The notes under the pieces were generated by a model. The model saw nothing but the letters and a program-made list of their open reading frames with translations, made no database searches and was not told the origin of the DNA. The position numbers and the translations under genes are program-made. This document shows, in pieces, positions 11,542-22,657 of a stretch of DNA of 64,000 nt. The stretch comes from Megalobrama amblycephala (Eukaryota; Chordata; Actinopteri; Cypriniformes; Xenocyprididae): contig NC_063050.1 of the NCBI RefSeq assembly GCF_018812025.1, positions 6,300,047 through 6,364,046 of the forward strand, in the 5' to 3' direction. Position 1 is the stretch's first letter. Each line of letters begins with the position of its first letter.

Positions 11542-12115
11542 CCGGTTGTGTGTGTACCACTGTTGTTTCTCACAGGAGGTTGTTTAATGTCACACAGAGA
11601 CACTGAGGAGTTATGATAAACTGTAAATCCAGCATAGAGGGGTTCAGTGAATGTGGTGTTGAATGTGTGTAAGTGTGTGAGTGTGTGCGTGTCAGAGACG
11701 CTGTAGAAGGACAGAGTGCCGGCCAACACGTCCACATACACTCCTACTCTCTTAGAGGATGAACGGATCCCAGGTATATCAATGTTGTTCTTATTGTGAC
11801 AGACAGAGAATCTTTCATCAGTGCAGTCCAGACTCCAGGATTTGTCATTGTATCCAAACACACAGTCTTTACTGCATCCTTTCCTGCTGATTCCTTTATA
11901 TGTCACTGATATATATATATATCCACTCCATTCAACCTCCCAGTAACAGCGTCCAGTCAGACTCTCTCCACACAGAACCTGAATAACATCATCAAATCTC
12001 TCTGGATGATCAGGATACGGCTGATGATCTTCCACACATGTGATCTTCCTGTTCCCATCAGACAGAATGAGATAAGAGTTTGCTGTGTTTGGATCCAGTG
12101 TGAGATCACAGGCAT
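11542..12115 (-). CDS. PRY/SPRY (B30.2) exon, gene copy 1
   Basis: This is one complete B30.2 exon. The acceptor AG lies just above 12115 and the donor GTGAGT just below 11542. The PRY part has ACDLTLDPNTAN. The SPRY part has CYWEVEWSG, KSWSLDC, RVGVYVDVLAGTLSFYSVSD and EPLYAGFTVY. B30.2 domains bind protein or microbial ligands through variable loops. The exon ends with two bases of a Gly codon completed by the first base of the FIIND exon at 5493, giving an in-frame join 6 kb away across gypsy 1 and the hAT element. There is no internal stop. Confidence 0.88.
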
Positions 12116-12197
12116 CTGAACACAAGGAGAGAGAAACATTTCACTAAATGAGACAAATCAACATCAAATCACTAAATGATTGTGTGTGTCGACCTAC

Positions 12198-12244
12198 ATT
12201 TGTGTAGTTCTGCTGTACTTCTGATCTCTCCACACTGATCCACA
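12198..12244 (-). CDS. 47-nt linker exon, gene copy 1
   Basis: A short exon between TTTTATAG and GTAGGT encodes VDQCGEIRSTAELHK plus split codons at both ends. It is identical in layout to 33074-33120 in copy 2. It joins the N-terminal exons to the SPRY exon in frame, giving a Tyr codon at the SPRY junction. Confidence 0.75.
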
Positions 12245-12529
12245 CTATAAAACACAAACATGATTCATTTTCATTTTCTAAAGGTCAGACAAAAAAGAAA
12301 CACACACAATGTTCTGACACAAAACTTAGTTCACACAAAAATAATCATTTTTAATCATAATCAAGATTTTGTTCCAAACCTGTATGACTTACTTAATCAT
12401 TGAAAAAAATGTTGTCATGTAAAAGTGAAATTAAAGTGTTTTTTTAAATTTTGTTGCATGTAAACCTGACCTAAACAAAAATAGGAACCTTTAAAATAGC
12501 ATAATAGGGGAACTTTAATTTTAGCATTA

Positions 12530-12650
12530 GTGATGTCAGGTTTGTGGGGTGATGAAAGCAGTGAGGACCCAATTGCAGAAGAAATAATGGGCTTTTATTA
12601 ATAATAAAAATAAAACAAACATTGTGGGAATCCGACGCTCCAGTGACAAC
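12530..12650 (-). repeat. Probable LTR end, minus orientation
   Basis: The minus strand shows AATAAAAGCCCATTATTTC followed by a sequence ending CAAACCTGACATC. This resembles the polyadenylation region and 3-prime end of fish gypsy LTRs. It abuts gypsy 2 but points the other way, so it may come from a different element. Confidence 0.3.
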
Positions 12651-12654
12651 CACT

Positions 12655-15600
12655 ATCCGCGATTTCTTCAGTCATTTCTGAGAGGTCTTTGGACAAAGTT
12701 CAGCTGACCTGTCCGTACACGACCAGCTTTTTAATCTATGTCAAGGAGAAGAAACTGTGAGTATGTATGCATTACGTTTTTGCACACTTGCAGCTGCAAG
12801 CGGATGGAATGAGACTGCATTAATAACAGCATTTCGTCAAGGTCTCTCTCCCAAGGTGTATGATGACACTATGTCTGATTCAGAAGTCCATCAGAGTGGC
12901 ACAACAGATTTCAGCATGCTCAGTCTCACCGCCTGCTGACAGTTCTCTGCCCGCCTCACCATCTGTCGCCCCTCCAGCACCCGAACCTATGCAGGTGGAT
13001 TCATTCCATCTCACCAGAGTGGAGCGTCATCGAAGGATTCAACAACGCCTGTGTCTCTACTGTGGGGGAGAAGGACATGTCATCGCAGTGTGTCCCATCC
13101 AATCACCACGCCCAGCGGTGAGTACAATCCAAGTACCTGCTCGTATAGCACCTCTAACTAAGTCTCAAGTCATTCTGATGAATTCTCACGTCTGTGTTTC
13201 AGCGCAAGCCCTCATGGATTCTGGATCGGCAGGAAACTTCATCAGCAACCAAATCCTCCAAAAGCTCAACGTACAACGTAAACGCTGTCAGCAAAACCTC
13301 CAAGTGCAAACCATCCAAGGCAAACCGCTGGGCTGTGGTCGCATCACTCACTTCTCCCCCACTTTAACGCTCCGCATTGGGTGTCTACACATGGAGAATA
13401 TAACATTCATGGTGCTGGAGGGGTCAACTGCTGATATCATCCTGGGACGTCCCTGGTTAGAACAACATTTACCGCATATTCAGTGGAACACCGGGGAAAT
13501 CTTGAAATGGAGTAACAATTGTTTCCAATCCTCCGATCCAGAGGTTATCCATGAAAGTTCAAGTCAACTCACCCCACTCCAAGTATGTACCCCTCATGTC
13601 AACTTCCATTGAAAGTCCTGAAACTAACCATAATGTGGAAATTCCTCCAGAATACCGGGCTTTCCAGGATATCTTCAGAAAACGACTGGCTACTCAACTT
13701 CCACCTCATCGGCCATGGGACTGTGCCATCGACCTGCAACCTGGGGCTACTCTACCTAAGGGTAGAGTCTACTCATTGTCCATCCCAGAGCAAAAGGCCA
13801 TGGTGGAGTACGTCAAGGAAGCCCTCAACTAGCGTTTCATTCGCCCTTCGACCTCCCCTGCCACTTCAAGCTTCTTCCTCGTGGCCAAGAAGGACGGAGG
13901 CTTGAGGCCGTGCATTGACTACCGTCACCTTAATTCCCAGAGTGTCAAGTTCAGCTATCCCCTTCCTCTGGTCCCCGCAGCAATGGAACAGCTGCGTGGG
14001 GCTAGCATCTTCTCCAAGCTGGACCTAAGGAGCACGTATAACCTCATTCGCATCCGCCGGGAGGATGAGTGGAAAACCGCCTTTGTCACACCATCTGGGC
14101 GCTACGAATATCAGGTTATGCCATATGGCCTGTCCAACTCACCCTTCGTGTTCCAGAATTACATGAATGAGGTGTTCCGGGAGTTCCTCCAGAAGTTTGT
14201 CATAGTCTACATCGATCCTCATCTACTCCCGGAACGAGGCCGAACATCGTCAACATGTCTCCCAGGTCCTTGAGAAGCTCCGTGAACACCATCTCTACCT
14301 CAAGCTGGGGAAGTGCGAGTTCCACACCACCTCTGTTCACTTCATTGGTTACATCATCGACTCAAATGGCATCAAGATGGACCAGAGGAAGGAGGACACC
14401 ATTCAGAACTGGCCACTTCCATCCACAGTCAAGGAGTTAAAATGTTTTCTGGGTTTTGCCAAGTTCTATAGACGCTTCATTCACAACTACAATCTTCTCA
14501 GTGCACCCCTCACTTCACTCCTCAAAAGTCTCTGTCCTGGAACTCATCTGCCCAGGAAGCCTTCCACCTGCTGAAAGAAGCTTTCCAATCCACTCTGATC
14601 CTGGTCCATCCCAATCCAGAACTGCCCTTCGTCGTAGAGGTAGACGCCTCTTCCACCAGGGTCGGAGCGGTGTTGTCACAGCGACAGGGTGAGTCACCAC
14701 GACTCCATCCATGTGCCTTTTACTCTAAGAAGCTATCCTCGGCAGAGCAGAACTATGACATCGGGAACAGTGAACTGCTTGCCATCAAGTTAGCCTTAGA
14801 GGAATGGAGACACTGGCTGGAGGGGGCTATTCATCCATTCGAAGTCATCACTGACCATCGTAACCTTGAATACCTATGGGAAGCCAGAAGACTCAATCAT
14901 CACCAAGCTCACTGGGCTCTGTTCTTTACAAGATTCAACTTCACTGTAACCTATCGTCCTGGAGATAAGAAATGGTAAAGCTGATGCCCTATCTCGTTTG
15001 TACCAACCTGATCCAGAGAATACCGACCCAGAACCCATCCTCCCTCCAGCCATGATCGTCAGTCCCATCCAGTGGAGCGTTAAACAACAAATCTCCAAGG
15101 CTAACTCCACCGACCCTTCTCCTCTGGGAGGTCCTGAGGGGCGACTCTATGTACCACCTACTCACCATCAGCCCCTCATGGACTTAGCTCACACCTCTCC
15201 AGTCTCTGGACACCCAGGTAGTTCACGTACCCAATATGTCAAGATGCTCAGTCTATGCCGTTGCTGACACTCCTAGGAAGCTCCCAGAAGGTAAACTGGT
15301 TCCTCTACCTATCCCTCAAAGACCATGGACTCACCTGGGTATCGATTTCATGACGGATCTTCCTCCCTCCAATGGTTACACCTGTTCTTCGTCGTCTTAG
15401 ATCGATTTTCCAAAACCTGCAAACTCATCCCTCTCAAAGGACTGCCTACTGCTTTCGAAGCTGCGGAGGCTCTATTCCATCATGTGTTCTGCCACTTTAG
15501 AATTCCGGAGGACATTGTCTCGGACTGCGGATTCCAATTCATCTTTGAGTCTGGAAGGCCTTCTTCAAGCTCCTAGGAGTGTCAGTCCGACTGTCATCAG

Positions 15601-16191
15601 GATACCACCCTCAAACCAACGGCCAGACTGAGTGGAAGGTCCAGGAGATCGGGAGATACCTGTGGGTATACTGCCACTGGAACCAGGACAGCTGGAGCCA
15701 GTTCCTGCCCTGGGCGGAATATGCCCAGAACTCCCTCCATCAATGCACCACAAGGCTCACCCCATTCCAGTGCGTCTTGGGTTTCCAACCTCCACACTTC
15801 CTATGGTCGGGTGAGCCCTCGGAGGTTCCAGCTGTCAACCACTGGATCCAGCAGAGTGAGAGACTCAGCTTATGTACATCTGCAACAGGCAGTTTGGAGA
15901 CATAAGGAACAGACTGATGCCAGAAGAGGCCCAACTCCGCAATACCAACCTGGCCAGAAGGTATGGCTCTCGACCTGGGACATCCGTCTCCGACTGCCCT
16001 GTCGTAAGCTGAGTCCCCGGTACATAGGTCCATTCACCAACCAGAGGCAGCTCAATGAGGTCACCTACCGGCTCAACTTACCCCCTGAGTATCGCATCTC
16101 ACCTTCATTCCATGTTTCACAGTTAAAACCTCACACTGAACCCTTGTCTCCTCCTTCCACAGATCCTGGTGATGATGCAGTACCTCCTTAA
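12655..16191 (+). mobile_element. Ty3/gypsy retrotransposon 2, LTR-less and decayed
   Basis: This is a pol-bearing gypsy body with recognisable domains in the usual order but no LTR at either end. Host-like sequence resumes directly after the final stop at 16189-16191, matching copy 2 near 34242. The element body occupies the place where copy 2 has N-terminal exons 3 and 4 (33638-33901), so its arrival coincided with, or preceded, loss of those exons. Confidence 0.8.
12757..16191 (+). pseudogene. gag-pol of gypsy element 2, several frameshifts
   Basis: Fragments read in order are: Gag C-terminus (AAASGWNETALITAFRQGLS), zinc knuckle CLYCGGEGHVIAVC near 13050, protease LMDSGSAGNFISNQ near 13213, [11 protein letters not shown] near 13907, RNase [19 protein letters not shown] near 14717, and integrase core with VSDCGFQF and [12 protein letters not shown] near 15520-15635. 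A C-terminal module with [11 protein letters not shown] and YIGPF ends it. The RT active site is lost: after YID a short deletion removes the second Asp and shifts the frame near 14215. A premature stop (13830-13832) and several other frame breaks make it dead. Confidence 0.85.
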
Positions 16192-16261
16192 CTTACATTT
16201 TACAGTTATATCCTTATCCATAAATGTATATATAAATGCATATTTCCAGTACAGGTTTAAA

Positions 16262-16414
16262 ATTATGTTTTATTAACAAAATTCGGGAGGAGCAAGTTCA
16301 GATAATTAACCTAATCAGCACAGGTGGAGAGCATTCAGTTAATCAACTCAACCAATGTCAAAAGGTATAAATTCAGCAGACTGACTTCTTTTCATTTGAG
16401 AGTTTAACAGCATT
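16262..16414 (+). repeat. Split direct repeat A1
   Basis: It starts ATTATGTTTTATTAACAAAA and runs to GTTTAACAGCAT. It is about 95% identical by eye to A2 at 22163-22314, in the same orientation. Confidence 0.8.
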
Positions 16415-17817
16415 AGGCCCTGCCTACGTTCCAGTCTAAAATCAAGATCTCACTGTCCGTCCGATGAAAAATCCTTTGTCCTCGAGGAATCTTACCTCAG
16501 TCTTCTGGCCTAAAAAGTGATTATCCTCCACACCGCACCACCGCCGTTCACTCAGCGCTATCTCGCGGGTATCAGCCCAAACAAGCCGGCCCAGCATGCC
16601 GAGGCCTACCACGGGCAACATATCCGCAATCTCTTTCCCCGTCTTTCTCATCTCCAGCTCATTCAATCTTTCCGGCCATAAAGAAATGGATAATAAAGCC
16701 CCTCAAATGCCAAGCTCGTGTCTCGGGCACTGCTGCCATCTTCTCGCAAAGGAATGGGCCTTCCTCCAGAGTCAGGCCGCTGCAGCAGGCCCTCAACAAG
16801 CCGCGCCACTGATTCATTGTCGGCCAGCTTTCTCTCTCCACCTCGCTGGCTCAAAACCGTAAAAAACACAGCTCAAATCCTTTTCATTTTCCCTGGTTGA
16901 ATTTTGCTTCGCTTTGGTTGCTAAATCACGAGCACAGTTTATGCTATATGGATACTCAATTTTTGATTGGAAGAAATAGATGTTTTGAACCGTTTTCATA
17001 GATTTGCCGTTTCTAATCTAAGGCACTGTACAAACAACTTGGACATTATGTGCAGTCAGATCGCACGCACAGTTGCAGAATTAATAAGAACTTAACGTCA
17101 GCGCTGTCCGGAGATAAACATAAAATATAATGCTATATAATTTTCAGTTTCTAATTGATTTGTTTCTGTTTTGAAGTAACTCCAAACCCAGCTTCACTAT
17201 CATTAAAGAGACGCTGCACAGACTGGTATGACAAATTCATACACTCATTCATTCTCACTAATTTTTTCAAATAAATTCCATGACTGTATCTGTATAATTA
17301 TCTGTATAAGATAACTGATGTTAAGACTCGGATAACTGATGAACATAACTGTTGAGGGTTCCTCCTAGTGATGGAAGAAACAAAGCTTTTTGAATCAATT
17401 GAACCAATCGCTTTGAGAAAATGATCGTTTCCCTCGGATCGTCACATGCCGGTGATGTCTACTGGTCAGAAGGGTAAATGCACTGTAGTCAGTTCAAGCA
17501 TGCATGGAAAAACATTTTTCCAACCAGTTGCAACTGTTTTAAGTGTTAACTGCTATTAACAAATTATCTAATACCATTAGATAATACTATAGCTGAAGTA
17601 CTGCGGTACCATGCAGTATACAAAATGGACCGAATTTTCATAAATATATAAACAGACCAGATTTTTCTCTGAATACTGCATTAATGATAATGAGAACAGG
17701 CTTTAGTTACCAATCGATGAATCATTGTAAACACATTCAGCAGTGTATATTCAGCAGTGTACATTCAGCAGAAGCTGCATGAAGCTACATAGCATTTATG
17801 CATTTGCACTTCAATTA

Positions 17818-17885
17818 CAATAAAAAAAATAATAAAAAAAATAAAAATAATAAAAATAAAATAAAAATAAAATAATAATAAATCG
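17818..17885. repeat. AATAA-type microsatellite
   Basis: An imperfect run of A-rich units (AAAAATAAT and variants). Confidence 0.85.
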
Positions 17886-17949
17886 CTTAGTGAGTCAGCG
17901 ACTCGCCACATTTGTTCAAAACAGATTCATTTAGAAACTAATCAAAAAC

Positions 17950-18460
17950 AACACTTGTGGCAATGGGGGCGTGGTTTGGCGAAGTCTGCAGCGGGAGAGA
18001 GAGTCGGGAGATGCACGGTGAGTGAGTGGGTTAAGCGCAATTAACGATCACCTGTCTCTTGTTTTAGTAATTGCCGTGGAGAGAGTATTTAACGCCAGGA
18101 GAAACAGGAGCGAGCGAGAGAGAGAAGGACTACTGGCTGCCACACTCCTGGATTCCTGCCTGCTTGTTGTTGAAGTGAAATATTGTTTATTTATGACTGT
18201 TTTGTGCCGGTCTGCACACCTTTTGTTTGAACACTTTGATAAAGCAGCCAGTAGTCAAAGCCGACCCTGTCCTCTTCCTTCCTTACATCTGAACTCAGTT
18301 ACAACGCTCTTGCTCACGTCACAAACTGTTAAATTGTTGTTACAATTATCTTGTTTAGTTTGCTTTACAGAGGTCGCCAACAAGATCAGAGCACAGATTT
18401 GATCTGAAATTCAGGCCGCTGGCTCCAAAGGTGGACCCTGACCCAACCTATTCACTTTTT
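17950..18460 (+). other. Unassigned, possible LTR-like fragment
   Basis: This GC-richer block runs from GGGGGCGTGGTTTGGCG, through ACGATCACCTGTCTC and GAAGGACTACTGGCTGCC, to a T-run near 18459. Its composition resembles fish LTRs with promoter and leader. I could not find a second copy in the window, so this is only a suggestion. Confidence 0.25.
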
Positions 18461-18479
18461 TTTTTTTTTTTTTTTGTTA

Positions 18480-18780
18480 CGCACAGGACAGCAACCCAAT
18501 CAAGTCACTTTTATAGAGCTTTTACATGCAGGCTGTGTCGGGGCAGCTTTACAGTGATAGCAAAATAATTTTGGTTGCACAGCAGCTCTAGAAGAAAATG
18601 GTGCCACTGTCCAGCTTAAGTAAGTCCAGTATTGATTCATTCCATCATAAATATTCCATAGTTATTCATATAGTTAATTTATCTATACAACAGCTCTGGA
18701 GGAAAAGTGATGTCATCATCCAGGACAGTTCAGTTTGCATACAATGGTGTGCAGTGAAGACAATGAAGGCAGATCAAAAC
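18480..18780 (-). repeat. LINE/SINE 3-prime-type repeat
   Basis: The segment has CAAGTCACTTTTATAGAGC and GGGGCAGCTTTACAGTGATA. On the minus strand this resembles the shared 3-prime end of cyprinid L2-type LINEs and their SINEs (compare AAGCTGCTTTGAAA near 29949). It is an isolated fragment. Confidence 0.45.
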
Positions 18781-18943
18781 ATTGTTGAATATCAAGTGTC
18801 CCCAACTAAGCAAGCCAGAAGCAACAGCGGCAAGGAACCACAGCTGCCCTAAAAGGCCTCTCCAAGCATCAGATTCAAACTCTAGTCGCTGGCTATCGGA
18901 GGCTTTAAAGATCTATATCCTATCTAATCCAATCACTTCCATG

Positions 18944-20427
18944 TTAACCCTCTGGAGTCTGAGGCTGATTTGGGGCCTGGAGAAGTTTTGACATGCCCTG
19001 ACATTTGTGCTTTTTTTAGTTGTTCATAAACATATTAATGGAAAAAGTGTCATTACACTGTATTCAGCACAAACTAGGCTACAATAATATGTGAGGAACA
19101 TGTATGTACATGTTTGTATTTTTGAAGGAATAACGTTTATGCGTGGTTATTGAAAAAACAAAAAACTTAAGTCACTGAAATAAGGCCAAAAAAATAATAT
19201 TAAATATGTGTTCACAAGACTTCTGGGTATTGGAGATTGTAGACTAGAGTTTTTGCTTTAAAATGATGTAAAAATTATTCTTCCTACTCCTTCATATAAA
19301 GCAATAGAGAGATTTAAATTTTCTAAAACATCTTTGGTCAAGAAACAGTATTCGTGGAGGCGTGAATCATCATGAATAATGGGTGATTTACACCTGAGAA
19401 GACAAAAGAATTGCATAAGAAGTTGTAATGACCTGCATAAATAATGAGCTCTTTCAGACAGGTAGGCTGTGAAAAAACCCTCTGTGATCATGTCTCAAGC
19501 TCATCATGGTGTATATCAAACATACAGAAAAAACAGGAATACTGTGAAATATTAACACAATTTAAAATAATGGTATTCTATTATATTCTTTAAAATATAA
19601 TACATTTCTGTGATGCAAAGTGTCTGAACAATTATGTTACCTCTATGGCATTTCATATAGGCTTTTAGCTTAAAAGCATGCACATTTGGAGAAATATTGA
19701 TGGATTCTCATGTTTGTCAATTTTCTATACAGAGGGGTAATATTTATTCAATATTTATTGTCATTACTATGAGCGCTGGATACTGTGTTTTCAATTCATA
19801 CTTGCAGCCAGAGGGTGCTCTGTGCACCTTTAGTCCACAAATGCCTCCTAAAGAAGAATAGGCCATGTGACAATCCAGGAACTAACAGAGGCCAGAGATC
19901 GCTAACTATGGCTATTCAAAACACTTTTCAAGACAATAAATACACGACTGAGACGATGTATACATGTATTGACGTGGCCGCATTAGCGGATAATGAGCTG
20001 AATCACAGACTTCTGACATGGCTCTCTTTTCATAAAGATTATATAAACAGAGAATATTTGTTTTCGATTTGACTTACACGATTTAAAACCTGACATTTCA
20101 ACGTTTTTTTAGACATAAGTCTAATGTTTTTGTGATTAGTATTCACTAAGTTACAGCTCATTTTCTGAGAACTATCAGATCGGACTTCGTTCAGAGGGAG
20201 ATGAGAGATCACGCATCAGTTTTCTTTATTTTGCAAAAAGCACAACATTTTGTTTTTACTCTGAGAGTACAGAAATAAAAGAAGATATTCCGATTAGATC
20301 AGATTAAAATGGTGTATAACTCTTAATTGTATGTGCAACATTGACGGAGTATATTGAGTCTCTTTCACACTGGTAAGAAAAAACCTCGATGGTATCGCCG
20401 GCGATACCTCAGACCTCAGAGTGTTAA
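18944..20427. mobile_element. TTAA-flanked DNA transposon (piggyBac- or Kolobok-like), copy a
   Basis: The element (18948-20423) is flanked by TTAA on both sides. Its ends are inverted repeats: CCCTCTGGAGTCTGAGG on the left against CCTCAGACCTCAGAGTG on the right. A palindrome GGTATCGCCGGCGATACC lies just inside the right end. I find no transposase, so it is probably non-autonomous. TTAA at 19670-19673 is the empty counterpart of the site occupied by the nested copy at 55652-57425. Confidence 0.8.
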
Positions 20428-20520
20428 AGAAGCTCAACAAGTTCTTACCAGCCAAATTCTTTAGCTTCAGCTTGTTCTCTCGCTCAATCCTACAAGCTCA
20501 CCATATCCACCGGATTTAAC

Positions 20521-20830
20521 ACCATCAATCCACTAAAATAGTCTCACTGCAGCAGCGTCTTTTCACCTGATTCCACAGGAGCCCACTCTGTTCTTACACT
20601 GTCACTCCCTCAGGAGCTCCTTCTCTGGCAAACCTTGCCTTCACGGCGCAGCAACGTTATCTCCATGCTCTCACAGGAGCTCAGTTTGTCTGGCTGATCC
20701 TTCCACTGCAGCAGCAACAATGTCCCCTCCACTCCCATAGGAGCCCAGTTCTATAGCTAAAATTGTCCTCTGCTGCAGCAGTAATGTCCCCTCTGCTTCT
20801 GCTGGAGCTCAGTTTTCTGAGGAGGGAAAG
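20521..20830. repeat. Short tandem array in the SDR element (~55-70 bp units)
   Basis: About four degenerate units share CTGCAGCAGYA... and ...CAGGAGCYCAGTTT. Units begin near 20547, 20647, 20702 and 20768. No coding role is apparent. Confidence 0.55.
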
Positions 20831-20865
20831 AAAGGAAAAAAAAAACCTTTCTCTCCACAGCTGAC

Positions 20866-21900
20866 GAGGCTTACCCATCCGACACAGTGAGTCTTGATCT
20901 CCCGTCGGATGCAGCGAGAGCCCTCCCGGTCAGTTTCCATCTTTTCTCCTTCTTTGTCCAGCGAGGCTTACCCATCCGATGCCATGAGCATTGATCACCC
21001 ATCGGATGCAGCGAGAGCCCTCCCTGTAAGTTTCCATTTTTTTAACTTTTTCCGTCCAGTGAGGCTTACACATCCGACACAGTGAGTCTTGATCTCCCGT
21101 CGGATGCAGCGAGAGCCGTCCCGGTCAGTTTCCATCTTTTCTCCTTCTTTGTCCGGCGAGGATTACCCATCTGATGTCACAAGCATTGGTTTCCTGAAGC
21201 CTTGGTTTCCCATCTGATGCCGCGAGAGCCTCCCGGTCAGTGCTTCCTTCCTCGTCCGGCGAGGCTTACCCGTCTGAGGCCTTGAGCATTGGTCTCTTGG
21301 AGCCTTGGTCTCCCGTCAGACACCGCAAGAGACTCCCGGTCGAGCCTCTGCTCTTTACTTTCCGTCTGTGTGTTAATGAGGTTTACCCATCCGATGCCAT
21401 GAGCATTGGTCTCCTGGAGCCTTGGTCTCCCATCGGATGCTGCGAGAGCTCTCCTGGCCAGGCATTCCAATTACTTTCATCCCGCCATCAGCCAATGGAA
21501 CCAACTCACCTGTTGCCGGGGGCCGCTCCCGGCGAAAGCTGAGTGGGCCCCTTTTGGCTGGTCATTCCTAAACCACGTTGCCCCTCGTCTTTCAGTTGGT
21601 AGGGCTCACCCGTTTGACACACTGCGCATTGGTTTCCTGTCGGACGTTACCAGAGCCCTCCCGATCAGCCGCTCCAAATCACGCGCTCCCCGTCAATCAG
21701 TCGGTAGGGCCTGTCTACCTGGCGATGCACGATCCCGTCAGAGGCAGCACGGACCCCCCCAGTCAGACGGTTTAACTCATACTGCTCCTCATTTATCGGC
21801 CCGTAGGGCTTTACGCATCCGATACAATGAGCATTGGTCTTCTGGAGCCTTGGTCTCCCATCAGATGTCACGAGAGCCCTCCCGATCATTTGTCAGCTAT
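20866..21900. repeat. Tandem array in the SDR element (~97 bp units)
   Basis: A degenerate array whose units start GAGGCTTACCCATCCGA and contain GATGCAGCGAGAGCCCTCCC. The first unit starts near 20866 and the next near 20963, 21061, 21158, 21261 and 21378. More divergent units begin TAGGGCTCACCC or TAGGGC up to about 21900. The first three are close to 97 bp; later units are longer and more degenerate. The open frames here are products of the repeat, not genes. Confidence 0.7.
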
Positions 21901-22052
21901 TAGGGCCCGTCTGCCTGGTACAGTGATACGCTCCTGTCAGTGGCAACATGGGCTCTCCTGGTCAAGCGACCAGGCTTCTTGAAATGCCAGTCTGCCAATT
22001 CTCTGCGTCTTTTGGGGGTCTTTAGCCTGGCGGCTGTCCTTTTTGCTCTTTT

Positions 22053-22162
22053 GGGGGGAGTACTCTGGGTTCGGGCCAAAATTCCGAGCCCTCTCCCCGG
22101 ACAGCATGCCAAATACACATAAGTTTCCTCTATTTAATTATATGAATATGTGAACTCGTGAA
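22053..22162 (+). repeat. Split direct repeat B1
   Basis: It runs from GGGGGGAGTACTCTGGGTTC to GTGAACTCGTGAAA and is repeated at 22377-22484 as B2. Confidence 0.8.
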
Positions 22163-22314
22163 ATTATGTTTTATTAACAAAATTTGGGAGGAGCAAGTTC
22201 AGATAATTAACCTAATCAGCACAGGTGGACAGCATTCAGTTAATCAATTCAACCAATGTCAAAAGGTATAAATTCAGCAGACTGACTTCTGTTCATCTGA
22301 GAGTTTATCAGCAT
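22163..22314 (+). repeat. Split direct repeat A2
   Basis: The second copy of A1 lies directly after B1. It ends GTTTATCAGCAT before a short unique spacer. Confidence 0.8.
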
Positions 22315-22376
22315 CCCTCCTCCACCCCATCTCCTCACTTATAGTTCTACCTACTTTTACCACACCGGGGGGAGTA

Positions 22377-22484
22377 CTCTGGGTTCGGGCCAAAATTCCT
22401 AGTTTGGAGCAATCTCCCCAGACACCATGCCAAATACGCATAACTTTCCACTATTTAATTATGTGGATATGTGAACTCGTGAAA
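22377..22484 (+). repeat. Split direct repeat B2, right end of the SDR element
   Basis: This repeats B1 with about 15 differences and a short insertion. Its end abuts CTCACTTTGG, the donor region of exon 2 of gene copy 1 on the other strand. Confidence 0.8.
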
Positions 22485-22489
22485 CTCAC

Positions 22490-22584
22490 TTTGGATCAGA
22501 GGTCACGGGTTCATCGCTGGGTTCTGGTGATGAAAATCTCTCAGTGCTCTTTCTATTCCCCATAATGAGAAACTGAATTCAGAC
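22490..22584 (-). CDS. First coding exon of gene copy 1
   Basis: The acceptor CATATGCAG lies just above 22584. The start ATG is at 22561-22563 and the donor GTGAGT just below 22490. The peptide is MGNRKSTERFSSPEPSDEPV and then TSDP with a split codon. Serine-rich peptides ending VTSDP are typical of the short N-terminal exons of fish NLR genes. The two left-over bases join the 47-nt exon at 12244 in frame even though copy-2 exons 3 and 4 are absent here. The SDR retroelement ends 5-6 bp inside the following intron. Confidence 0.7.
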
Positions 22585-22657
22585 CTGCATATGGAAACAA
22601 TGAAAACAAACCATACAAAACTTTTTGAAAACAAATCCATACACATACAACAACACT

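Larger units (their letters stand above)
16262..22484 (+). mobile_element. Split-direct-repeat (Ngaro/PAT-like) retroelement, non-autonomous
   Basis: The ends follow the A1-body-B1-A2-B2 plan of split direct repeats. A1 is 16262-16414, B1 22053-22162, A2 22163-22314 and B2 22377-22484. This arrangement is known from PAT and Ngaro elements, which use a tyrosine recombinase and make no target duplication. I find no reverse transcriptase or recombinase in the body. It holds tandem repeats, a T/A microsatellite and a nested TTAA element. The element lies in host sequence GGTTTAAA|CTCACT, with its right end 5-6 bp from exon 2 of gene copy 1. Confidence 0.75.

Noticed and set aside
18022..18402. 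126-residue plus-strand frame as a host gene.
   Set aside because: The interval looks like an LTR-type repeat with no domain and no splice partner.
20866..21900. CRISPR-like repeat array.
   Set aside because: Repeat units run head to tail without unique spacers, are degenerate and about 97 bp long, and lie inside a retroelement in a vertebrate genome.
21237..21903. Open frames across the tandem repeats on both strands.
   Set aside because: They follow from GC-rich repeats without stops, and have no domain or start context.
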